The translations under genes were made by a program, and so were the position numbers. Under the pieces are notes generated by a model that saw only the letters and a program-made list of their open reading frames with translations, was not told where the DNA came from and did no database searches. Below, in pieces: positions 1 through 7,333 of a stretch of 64,000 nt of DNA (position 1 is the first letter of the stretch; every line of letters begins with the position of its first letter). This DNA comes from Streptomyces sp. BV286 (GTDB lineage Bacteria; Actinomycetota; Actinomycetes; Streptomycetales; Streptomycetaceae): NCBI RefSeq assembly GCF_019090165.1, contig NZ_JAHRIB010000129.1:1-64000 (forward strand), written 5' to 3'.

Positions 1-1176
1 CTCCTGGCCTCGGGCGCCGCCGTGCTGCTGGCGGCCGGCGGCGCCGCGGCCTGGGCCGCCCTGCGCGACGACGACAAGGGTGGATCGACTCCGGAGGCCC
101 GCCGCTGGGCCATCGGCGTGCAGGCGGATCTGAGCGGGCCCCGGCGGACGGCGGGCGAGGCGCAGGTGCGGGGTGCGCGGCTGGCGGTCGAGCAGTTCAA
201 CGCCCGTAAGGACAAGCCCTTCGAGCTCACCCTGAAGCCCGTGGACGACGGGGGCGCCGCGGGGCGGGCGCCCGCCGCGGCCAAGAGACTGATCCAGGAC
301 GCCGACGTGCTCGCCGTCCTCGGCCCGGCCGACGACGAAACGGCAGACGCGGTCCTCGGCACCTACGACGAGGCCCTGCTCCCGCTGCTGTCGGTCTCGG
401 CCGGGGGGCTTCTCCTGACGTCGCGGGAGAACCGCTCCTTCCTGCACTGCCGTCCCAGCCACGCGGTCCTCTCCATCCCCGTCGGCGTCCATCTCGCGAA
501 GCAGAAGGGGACACGGCGGCCCGGCCTCCTCCAGGACCGCACCGCGCGGATGTACGCCCACGAGTCCGCCGGCGTCAGCGCCGCCATGCTGCGCCAGGTA
601 GGCCGGCCGGCCTACCCCCGGGTGATCCCGGCGGACACGGACGACGTGGGCCCCGTCGTCGCCGACATGCTGCGGGCCGGCATCGACTCGTTCGTCTACG
701 CCGGGTACGCGCCGGGCGCGGCCCGGATGGCCCGCGAACTGGCCGCGGCCGGCTTCGAGGGGCCGCGCCTCGCCTCGGAGGCCGTGATCGACCCGGTGTT
801 CCTCAAGCAGGCCGGGAAGGCGGCCGAGGGATGGCTGCTGACGTCGTCCTTCGTCGACCCGGCGGCCGTACCGGCCGCGAAGGCCTTCACCGCCGCCTTC
901 CGCAGACGCTTCGGCGCCGCGCCCGGGTACCTCGCCGCCGAGGCGTACGACACCGTCAACCTCGTCGTCCAGGAGTTGCTGAAGGCCACGAAGGGGGGAC
1001 GCCCGCCGGGGCGCCGGAAGCTGGTGGGGCTGCTGCGCGCGAGCCGGTACAAGGGCATCACCAAGGAGTTCTCCTTCAAGCCGGAGGACGGCACGTTCGC
1101 CGGCTGGGGTGTGTTCCTGCACCAGGTCGAGGGTGGCCGGTTCCGCTTCCTCGGCGAAGCCCCTTCCGAGGCGTAG
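1..1176 (+). CDS. Partial Ser/Thr kinase-type receptor, C-terminal substrate-binding domain (5' cut by window)
   Basis: Only the C-terminal part is present. The frame is open from base 1 and the first residues form a hydrophobic membrane segment followed by a Peripla_BP_6-like (branched-chain amino-acid-binding type) extracellular domain of about 370 residues, ending in LHQVEGGRFRFLGEAPSEA. The segment from the membrane anchor onward aligns along its whole length with the C-terminal half of the next gene, which carries a full kinase domain (shared blocks include VQADLSGP / LHADLSGS, AEGW, and YKGITKEFSFKPEDGTF / YKGLAKTIEFDPVTDEF). I therefore infer that a Ser/Thr kinase domain lies upstream of the window. 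The stop at 1174-1176 is two bases before the start of the next gene, so the two are probably co-transcribed. Likely a transmembrane kinase sensing a small ligand; the ligand is unknown. Confidence 0.8.
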   Translation, partial: LLASGAAVLLAAGGAAAWAALRDDDKGGSTPEARRWAIGVQADLSGPRRTAGEAQVRGARLAVEQFNARKDKPFELTLKPVDDGGAAGRAPAAAKRLIQDADVLAVLGPADDETADAVLGTYDEALLPLLSVSAGGLLLTSRENRSFLHCRPSHAVLSIPVGVHLAKQKGTRRPGLLQDRTARMYAHESAGVSAAMLRQVGRPAYPRVIPADTDDVGPVVADMLRAGIDSFVYAGYAPGAARMARELAAAGFEGPRLASEAVIDPVFLKQAGKAAEGWLLTSSFVDPAAVPAAKAFTAAFRRRFGAAPGYLAAEAYDTVNLVVQELLKATKGGRPPGRRKLVGLLRASRYKGITKEFSFKPEDGTFAGWGVFLHQVEGGRFRFLGEAPSEA

Positions 1177-1178
1177 CG

Positions 1179-3407
1179 GTGAGCGGGGTGCCTCCGGCCG
1201 CGCACACGGGAGTGCGCGCGCTCAAGCCGGGGGACCCGACCTCCGTCGGCGGCCACCGGCTGCTCGGCCGGCTCGGCGCGGGCGGCATGGGTGTGGTCTA
1301 CCTGGCCCGCTCGACGGGCGGGGCGCTGGTCGCGCTGAAGGTGATCCGCGCCGAGTACGCGGCCGACCACGACTTCCGGGCCCGCTTCCGGCGTGAGGCC
1401 GAGGCGGCGAGCGGGCTCACCGGCCAGTGGGTGGTGCCGGTCACCGCGGCGGAACCGGCGGCCCGCGAGCCCTGGCTGGCGACGGCCTTCGTGCCGGGCC
1501 CGTCGCTGGCCGAGGCCGTCGCGCTGCACGGGCCACTGCCGGACCGTACGGTACGCGCCCTGGGCGCCCGGCTGGCCGAGGCGCTGACCGAGGTGCACGC
1601 CGCGGGTCTGGTGCACCGGGACGTCAAGCCGGGCAACGTCCTGCTGGCCCTGGACGGGCCCCGGCTGATCGACTTCGGCATCGCGCGTTCCGCCGGTGCC
1701 ACCGCGCTGACCGCGACCGACGTGGTGATCGGCTCGCCCGGCTATCTCTCGCCCGAGCAGGCGCGGGCGCGGGCCGGTGACGTCGGCCCGCCGAGCGACG
1801 TCTTCTCGCTGGGCTGTGTCCTGGCGTACGCGGCGACCGGCCGCCGCCCGTTCGGTACGGGTACTCCGGCCGCCGTGATCTTCCGTACGGTCCACGAGGA
1901 GCCGGACCTGGACGCCGTGCCGTGGTCCCTGGTCCCGCTGCTTTCCCGCTGCCTCGCCAAGGACCCGTCGGCCAGGCCGACCGCGCCGGAGGTACGGGAC
2001 GCCCTGGCCGGTGAGAGCGATCGACGCGGCGAACGGACGGCGGAACGGGCGGGTGAACGGACGGGTGAACGGGAGAGCGACTGGCTGCCGCCCGCGCTGC
2101 CCCGGCTGATCGCGGAACGCTCGGCGGCCGTACTGGCCCTGCCCGACCCCGATCCGGTCACGCTCGTACGGCCGCCGGAGCGGCCCGCCCTCTCCCGGCG
2201 CCGCCTGCTCACGTTGGGTTCGGCGGCCGGAGTGGCCCTGACCGGCGGCGGACTCGCGGCCTGGGCGGCCTCCAGGCCCGGGACCGGCGACGACGGTGGC
2301 ACGGGGTCCCGGCCGCTGCCCCGGTACGTCATCGGGCTGCACGCGGACCTGTCGGGAAGCGGCAAGGCCGTCGGCCGGGCCCAGGAGCGGGGCGCCCGGC
2401 TGGCCGTGGCGGACTTCAACTCCCGTTCCCGTGACGACCGCACCTTCGACCTGGCCCTGAGGGTCCTCGACGACGCGGGGAAGGCGAAGCGTGCCGCGGC
2501 GGTGGCCGGGAGGTTCGTCGCGGACCACGACGTGTACGCCGTCGTCGGCCTGACCGGGGACACCGCGGCCGAGGCCACGGTCGCCCGCTACGAGAAGGCC
2601 CTGCTGCCCGTCGTGAGCGTCTCCTCCGGCGCCGACCTGCACTCCAAGACCGGCGCACGGGCGTACTTCCAGCTCAGGCCCCATGAGAACGCCCTGTCGA
2701 CACCCTTCATCCACTACCTCACCCACACCGCGAAAAGCCGCAGGACCGCCCTCGTGGACGACAGGGCGGCAGGCATCACCAGTTGGCAGCTCGTCAAGGA
2801 CCTGGCCACGTACGCGCCCTCCAACGGCGCGACCACCACCCACACCGTCCCCGCGGACAGCGAGGACTTCGCCGCGGTCGCCGCCGCCGTGCTCACCGCC
2901 GACGCCGACTCCGTGGTGTACGCGGGCACCTCACCGCACCGGGCCGCCCGCTGCGCCCGCGCGTTGGCGGAGGCCGGATTCCGGGGCGCGCGCATGGCAC
3001 CGGAACCGGTCCTGGAGGGCGCGTTCCTCACGGAGGCGGGCCCGGCGGCCGAGGGATGGGTGATCACCACGACCTACGTCGACCCGGCCGAGCTGCCCGC
3101 CGCCGCGCGCTTCGTGTCGGCGTACCGCAAGCGCTTCGGGGTACGGACCGTCGAACGCTTCGCGGTGGAGGCGTACGACGCGCTGCTCTTCGTCGCCCGA
3201 GGTCTGCGCGAACTGGGCAGCGTCGAGCCGGAGCGGGGCGCCATGGTGCGCAGACTCCGTACGACCTCCTACAAGGGCCTGGCCAAGACCATCGAGTTCG
3301 ATCCGGTGACCGACGAGTTCCGCTGGGTCGGCAGCCTCTTCCTCCACCAGGTGCGAAACGGCGCCCCGCACTTCCTCGGCCACTACAAGGAGCTCAAGAA
3401 GACCTGA
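1179..3407 (+). CDS. Transmembrane Ser/Thr protein kinase with extracellular substrate-binding domain
   Basis: 742 residues from the GTG at 1179, placed two bases after the previous stop. Residues about 25-285 are a Hanks-type kinase: glycine loop GAGGMGVVY (33-41), ATP-anchoring K54, catalytic HRDVKPGN (H146-D148), DFG at 165 and SPGYLSPEQ. A charged linker leads to one membrane helix at about 343-365, preceded by SRRRLL. The remaining ~375 residues form a Peripla_BP_6-type ligand-binding domain. The kinase would be cytoplasmic and the binding domain outside. It is the second of two tandem paralogues, so the pair probably arose by duplication. The arginine-rich start of the membrane segment looks like a Tat signal but is internal, so it is more likely a signal anchor. 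Substrates and ligand are unknown. Confidence 0.88.
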   Translation: MSGVPPAAHTGVRALKPGDPTSVGGHRLLGRLGAGGMGVVYLARSTGGALVALKVIRAEYAADHDFRARFRREAEAASGLTGQWVVPVTAAEPAAREPWLATAFVPGPSLAEAVALHGPLPDRTVRALGARLAEALTEVHAAGLVHRDVKPGNVLLALDGPRLIDFGIARSAGATALTATDVVIGSPGYLSPEQARARAGDVGPPSDVFSLGCVLAYAATGRRPFGTGTPAAVIFRTVHEEPDLDAVPWSLVPLLSRCLAKDPSARPTAPEVRDALAGESDRRGERTAERAGERTGERESDWLPPALPRLIAERSAAVLALPDPDPVTLVRPPERPALSRRRLLTLGSAAGVALTGGGLAAWAASRPGTGDDGGTGSRPLPRYVIGLHADLSGSGKAVGRAQERGARLAVADFNSRSRDDRTFDLALRVLDDAGKAKRAAAVAGRFVADHDVYAVVGLTGDTAAEATVARYEKALLPVVSVSSGADLHSKTGARAYFQLRPHENALSTPFIHYLTHTAKSRRTALVDDRAAGITSWQLVKDLATYAPSNGATTTHTVPADSEDFAAVAAAVLTADADSVVYAGTSPHRAARCARALAEAGFRGARMAPEPVLEGAFLTEAGPAAEGWVITTTYVDPAELPAAARFVSAYRKRFGVRTVERFAVEAYDALLFVARGLRELGSVEPERGAMVRRLRTTSYKGLAKTIEFDPVTDEFRWVGSLFLHQVRNGAPHFLGHYKELKKT

Positions 3408-3494
3408 CGGCGGAACCTGACGGAAGGACCTTGACCGACGGGACCTGACCGGGAGGAGCCGGCCGGGAGGACCTGATGGGGCGGGCCCGGCCTG

Positions 3495-4304
3495 CTAGCG
3501 GGGCCGCATGGAGCTGAGCTTCCCCCAGACCACCAGGCGGTACTTGGACGTGTACTCCGGGGTGCAGGTGGTGAGCGTGAGGTAGTAGCCGGGCTCGGTG
3601 TAGCCGTGGGCGGGCCGGACCGTGCTGCGAGGGATCTCCCGGATCACCCCGCCGTCCCGGGGCGAGGTCTGCGCCAGCGTCCTGTCGACGACGTACGTGT
3701 AGGTGGCGTCCCTGGTCCCGACCTCGATCCGGTCTCCCCGCCGGAGCCGGTTGACGTACCGGAAGGGCTCGCCGTGGGTGTTCCGGTGTCCCGCGAGGGC
3801 GAAGTTCCCGGCCCGGCCGGGCTGGGCGGTGTCCGGGTAGTGGCCGACGTATCCCTTGTTGAGCACGTCCGGCTTGCTGACGCCTTCCGCGACGGGAACA
3901 CGGAGGCCGAGGCGGGGGATGGTGAGGACGGCGTAGGCCTGGGTCCAGCGGGGCCGGGCGTCGGCGGCGGCAGGTGCCCGACGGGTACCTGAACCCGCAC
4001 CCGACCCACCCCCGGAGGCGCCCGCCCCACCGGTGACCGGGCGGTCGCCGCCTCCATCCCCTCCGCTGTCCTCTCCCCCACCCCCACCGCTCGTGTCGCG
4101 TCCCTCGCCCCACTCCCGCTCCAGGGCCTGGACCTTCCTCTCGGCGCCCTCCCGGGCCTGCCGGTTGGTCCACCACAGTTGGTGGGCGACGAGCAGGAGG
4201 AGGACGACACCGAGGGTCACGAGGACCTCGGCGCCGTTCCAGAGGAGGCGGGACCAGCGGGCACGCCGTCGCCGGCCCTGCTGATGGACGACGGGAACCC
4301 GCAT
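3495..4304 (-). CDS. Class E sortase (membrane transpeptidase)
   Basis: 269 residues. The ATG at 4304 is chosen because GGAGG stands about 9 bases upstream and the product then begins with a short basic stretch followed by one membrane helix (EVLVTLGVVLLLLVAHQLWW). A Gly/Ser/Pro-rich linker follows, then the sortase fold with the three expected catalytic residues: H173 in AGHRNTHG, C247 in TLTTCTPEY and R256 in SKYRLVV. Sortases join secreted proteins with an LxxTG-like sorting signal to peptidoglycan at the outer membrane face. Class E enzymes are the housekeeping type in Streptomyces. No substrate with a sorting signal is encoded next to it. The gene is convergent with the kinase gene. Confidence 0.9.
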   Translation of the reverse strand: MRVPVVHQQGRRRRARWSRLLWNGAEVLVTLGVVLLLLVAHQLWWTNRQAREGAERKVQALEREWGEGRDTSGGGGGEDSGGDGGGDRPVTGGAGASGGGSGAGSGTRRAPAAADARPRWTQAYAVLTIPRLGLRVPVAEGVSKPDVLNKGYVGHYPDTAQPGRAGNFALAGHRNTHGEPFRYVNRLRRGDRIEVGTRDATYTYVVDRTLAQTSPRDGGVIREIPRSTVRPAHGYTEPGYYLTLTTCTPEYTSKYRLVVWGKLSSMRPR

Positions 4305-4509
4305 GCGTACGCCTCCCTCACCGCGACAGCCCCGGCCGGAGCCGGGCCCGCACGATAAGGGCTGGGGCACCAACTCACCATCCCCACGAACGCTCTCCCC
4401 CTCCCCCATGAACGTCCGCCCTCCGTGCCGCTACGGCTCCTCCGCCGATCTCACCCCTGGCCTGCACATACCTCTCCCCATGTCGGCGGTCGGCAGTACC
4501 GTGTCACCC

Positions 4510-5526
4510 ATGCGCCCCGACACGTCTGCCGAGTACGTCGACCACAACGCCGAAGCAGCACGCCTGGAGCGGACCGCCGGCCTCTACCCCGAGGACGCCG
4601 AACACCTGCTCCTGCAGGCCGCGGCCCACCTCGAACTGGCCGACGACCGCCCGCGAGCCACCTCGCTCTACGACCGCCTCCTCTCCAGTACGACACCGCT
4701 GGAGAAGCCGTTCCTGGTACGGGCTCTGAAGGCCTCCAACCTCTGGGAGTACGGCCACGAGGCCGAGGCGAAGGCGATCATCGAGGGCGTCCGCGCGGCG
4801 GCGCCCCGCGACCCGGCCCCCTGGGTGATCGTGGCCGAGTCCCTGGAGTCCCACGACGAGCTGGAAGCCGCGCAGAAGACGTTCACGGAGGCGGCGACCC
4901 ACCTCCTCACCGACGTCCCGGAGCCCCCGTACGCGACGCACCCGGTCCTCTTCGGCCGCCACCGCGTGCGCCGCATGCTGGGCCTGGCCCACGACCAGTG
5001 GGACACCCTCGCCGACACGCTCCACTCCTCCCCCGTGTCCCTGGACGAGCTCCACGACCCGAAGCGCGTGTGGTCGCTGGGCTCCGACAACCCGGCGGAG
5101 CTGGCGGCGGAGATCTCCCGCCTGCGAGCCGAGCTGGGCACGCACCGCGCGACCCTGTCCCGCCCGTTCCCGGTGGCGGTCCTGCACTGGCCGACAGCCG
5201 AACTGACGGAACTCCTGGCCGCGTACCCGTCCTTGTCCGAGGAGTACCCGTCCCACGAGGAGCACCTGGCGACGATAGAGGGCTCGCTGAGGGAGCTGGC
5301 CGCTTCCGGCACACCGAACTTGGGAATCGTGACGGGCACGGTCCCGTCGTACGAGGCGTTCGCGGCGTCGGAGGGCTCCTCCCCCGGCGACGCGTCGCTG
5401 TTGCCGCAGTACGCGACAACGCTGGCGGCGAGGGGGAGGGCTGTGGCTTGGCCGCCGGAGAGGTCGGGGGGGTGTTGGTGTGGGTCGGGGCGGGTTTACG
5501 AGGCCTGTCATGGGACGGATCTGTAG
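4510..5526 (+). CDS. SEC-C motif protein with TPR-like helical repeats
   Basis: 338 residues from the ATG at 4510 (a GTG at 4501 is also in frame). The bulk is helical and reads like tetratricopeptide repeats (ERTAGLYPEDAEHLLLQAAAHLELADDRP, EAKAIIEGVRAAAPRDPAPW). The C-terminus CWCGSGRVYEACHG fits the SEC-C zinc-binding pattern C-x-C-x8-C-H known from SecA and many stand-alone proteins. The role is unknown; a protein-protein adaptor is an inference. It lies just left of the defence island, and its upstream sequence shares a short GCAGTACCGT motif with the region before the MutL-like gene. Confidence 0.75.
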   Translation: MRPDTSAEYVDHNAEAARLERTAGLYPEDAEHLLLQAAAHLELADDRPRATSLYDRLLSSTTPLEKPFLVRALKASNLWEYGHEAEAKAIIEGVRAAAPRDPAPWVIVAESLESHDELEAAQKTFTEAATHLLTDVPEPPYATHPVLFGRHRVRRMLGLAHDQWDTLADTLHSSPVSLDELHDPKRVWSLGSDNPAELAAEISRLRAELGTHRATLSRPFPVAVLHWPTAELTELLAAYPSLSEEYPSHEEHLATIEGSLRELAASGTPNLGIVTGTVPSYEAFAASEGSSPGDASLLPQYATTLAARGRAVAWPPERSGGCWCGSGRVYEACHGTDL

Positions 5527-5629
5527 GCGGCCTTCCGCTGTCCGCCCGTCCCCGGTGCCAGGGGCTCACACCGGAGTCCCCGGCCACCCGGGCAAGAGCA
5601 CGAGGAACTCTCCGTCCTCATTTCGGTAC

Positions 5630-5665
5630 TGACGGTACCCGTGTCCGACGTTTGCAGTACCGTCA
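5630..5665. promoter_or_regulatory. Inverted repeat upstream of the MutL-like/Z1 operon
   Basis: TGACGGTAC (5630-5638) and GTACCGTCA (5657-5665) are perfect inverted copies separated by 18 bases, 70 bases upstream of the MutL-like ATPase start. The right arm lies in GCAGTACCGTCAC, similar to GCAGTACCGTGTCAC at about 4494 just before the SEC-C gene. It looks like an operator or promoter element; no regulator is known. Confidence 0.45.
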
Positions 5666-5734
5666 CACCATCGATCGGTATGTCGGGCCGCTCCTCCCCC
5701 ACGCAGGCTCCGACCTGTGCGCACGAGGAAGCCC

Positions 5735-7282
5735 ATGCCCTACGAACCAAGCGCTGCCTGGCAGTACGACGTCCCCACCACCGGCAGTACGCACCTGCCC
5801 CCGGACGCCGGTTACGGCAAGGCGCTCACCAACCAGGGGTACGGCTTCGAGGTCGCCGTCGCCGACCTGATCGACAACTCCCTCGACGCCGGCGCCGACG
5901 AGATGGTGGTGCACTTCCTGCGGGACTCCGAGCGCATCCTGACGCTCCTGATCATCGACAACGGCCGCGGCATGGACGACGCCTGCTTGGACGCCGCGAT
6001 GACGGTCGGCAAGCGCCGTGACTACGACGACGACTCCCTCGGCATGTACGGCACGGGCCTGAAGGCCGCCTCCCTCTCCCACGCCTCCTCGCTCACCGTC
6101 GTCAGCCGCACCCGGCGCACCCGCGCCGCGGGCCGCCGCCTCACGGCCGAGGGCATCGAGGACGGCTTCCGCTGCGACACCGTCGACCCGCGCTACGCGC
6201 AGGACCTCGTCGACCGCTACGACGGCGTCATCGAGTGGCACGGCACCGTGGTCCGCTGGGACCGGGTGCGGACCTTCGAGACGGTCGCGCGCGGACAGAG
6301 CGACCAATACCTGTCGAAGGCGATATCCCGCCTGGAGACCCACCTCGGCCTCCACTTCCACCGGTTCCTGCGCAAGGGCCTGAAGCTGGACATCGCCGTG
6401 TGGGACGTCGGCGACGGCGGGCAGTGGGAGGAGCTGGACCACATCAGCGTCGAGCCCCTCGACCCGTTCGGCTACAAGGTGCCGGGGCGGGCGGGTTACC
6501 CCCGTTCGTTCACGGCCCCGGTCGAGGGCGTCGGCGAGGTGACGCTCACCGCGCACATCTGGCCCGCCAAGTCCAAGCAGGCGGGCTTCCGCCAGATCGG
6601 CGCCCTGGCCGAGCGACAGGGCTTCTACTTCTACCGCAACGACCGGCTCGTGCAGGCGGGCGGCTGGAACGGCCTCCGCAGCCCGGAGGGCCACCTCGTC
6701 CTGGCCCGCGTGGAGGTGGACCTGCCGGCCACGCCGAACGGTGTCTTCAGCCTCGACGTGAAAAAGGAGGGCGTCACCGTGACCCCCGCCTTCACGCTCG
6801 GCGTGGAGAAGGCGGTGGACGCGGCGGGCCACACCTTCCACGCCTACCTCCTGGACGCGGAGACGGCGTACCGCGACGGCTCGAAGCGCGCCGAGATCAC
6901 CCGCAAGCCGGTGACGCCGCCCGGCAAGGGCCTCGACCCGAAGGTCAAGCGGGTCGTCAAGGAGGAGGTGCCGGAGAAGCCGGGCGAGGAGCCCATCGAG
7001 TTCCGCTGGGTCCCTCTGCCGGACGACCGCTTCTTCGACCTCGACCGCGAGGCGAACGCCGTCCTCCTCAACAGGTCGTTCCGGGAGGACTTCAACGACG
7101 GCCGGCGCGGCGGCACGAACGACGCCCCGGTCACGAAGACGCTCCTCTATCTCCTCCTTGAGGACTGCTTCGGCCTCGGCCGCTGGGAGAAGACGCGCCA
7201 GGACCGCATCGACTACTGGAACACGATCCTGCTGGCGTCGGTACGGGTCCAGCGCGAGCGCCGCGAACGCGGCGACTCCTGA
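5735..7282 (+). CDS. MutL-like GHKL ATPase of a Z1-linked defence system
   Basis: 515 residues from the ATG at 5735, chosen for the GAGGAAG just upstream. The N-terminal domain has the GHKL ATP-binding motifs: N48 in ADLIDNSLDAGAD, the DNGRGM motif at D75-M80 and the GTGLK lid motif G106-K110. The C-terminal half has no catalytic motif that I recognise. Iyer, Abhiman and Aravind (2008) described MutL/MORC-like ATPases encoded beside Z1 helicases, C5 methylases and Vsr in predicted restriction systems, and this gene and its neighbours fit that description. It likely acts as an ATP-driven clamp or switch on DNA. It is 51 bases from the Z1 gene on the same strand, so one operon is likely. Codon use here resembles the host more than the later island genes do. 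Confidence 0.85.
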   Translation: MPYEPSAAWQYDVPTTGSTHLPPDAGYGKALTNQGYGFEVAVADLIDNSLDAGADEMVVHFLRDSERILTLLIIDNGRGMDDACLDAAMTVGKRRDYDDDSLGMYGTGLKAASLSHASSLTVVSRTRRTRAAGRRLTAEGIEDGFRCDTVDPRYAQDLVDRYDGVIEWHGTVVRWDRVRTFETVARGQSDQYLSKAISRLETHLGLHFHRFLRKGLKLDIAVWDVGDGGQWEELDHISVEPLDPFGYKVPGRAGYPRSFTAPVEGVGEVTLTAHIWPAKSKQAGFRQIGALAERQGFYFYRNDRLVQAGGWNGLRSPEGHLVLARVEVDLPATPNGVFSLDVKKEGVTVTPAFTLGVEKAVDAAGHTFHAYLLDAETAYRDGSKRAEITRKPVTPPGKGLDPKVKRVVKEEVPEKPGEEPIEFRWVPLPDDRFFDLDREANAVLLNRSFREDFNDGRRGGTNDAPVTKTLLYLLLEDCFGLGRWEKTRQDRIDYWNTILLASVRVQRERRERGDS

Positions 7283-7333
7283 CCCTCCCTCCCCCGCCGC
7301 CGTGACCGCCACCCCGATCGTCTAAGGACCTCC

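Noticed and set aside
5663..7312. Minus-strand frame opposite the MutL-like ATPase
   Set aside because: Antisense shadow of a gene with clear GHKL motifs.
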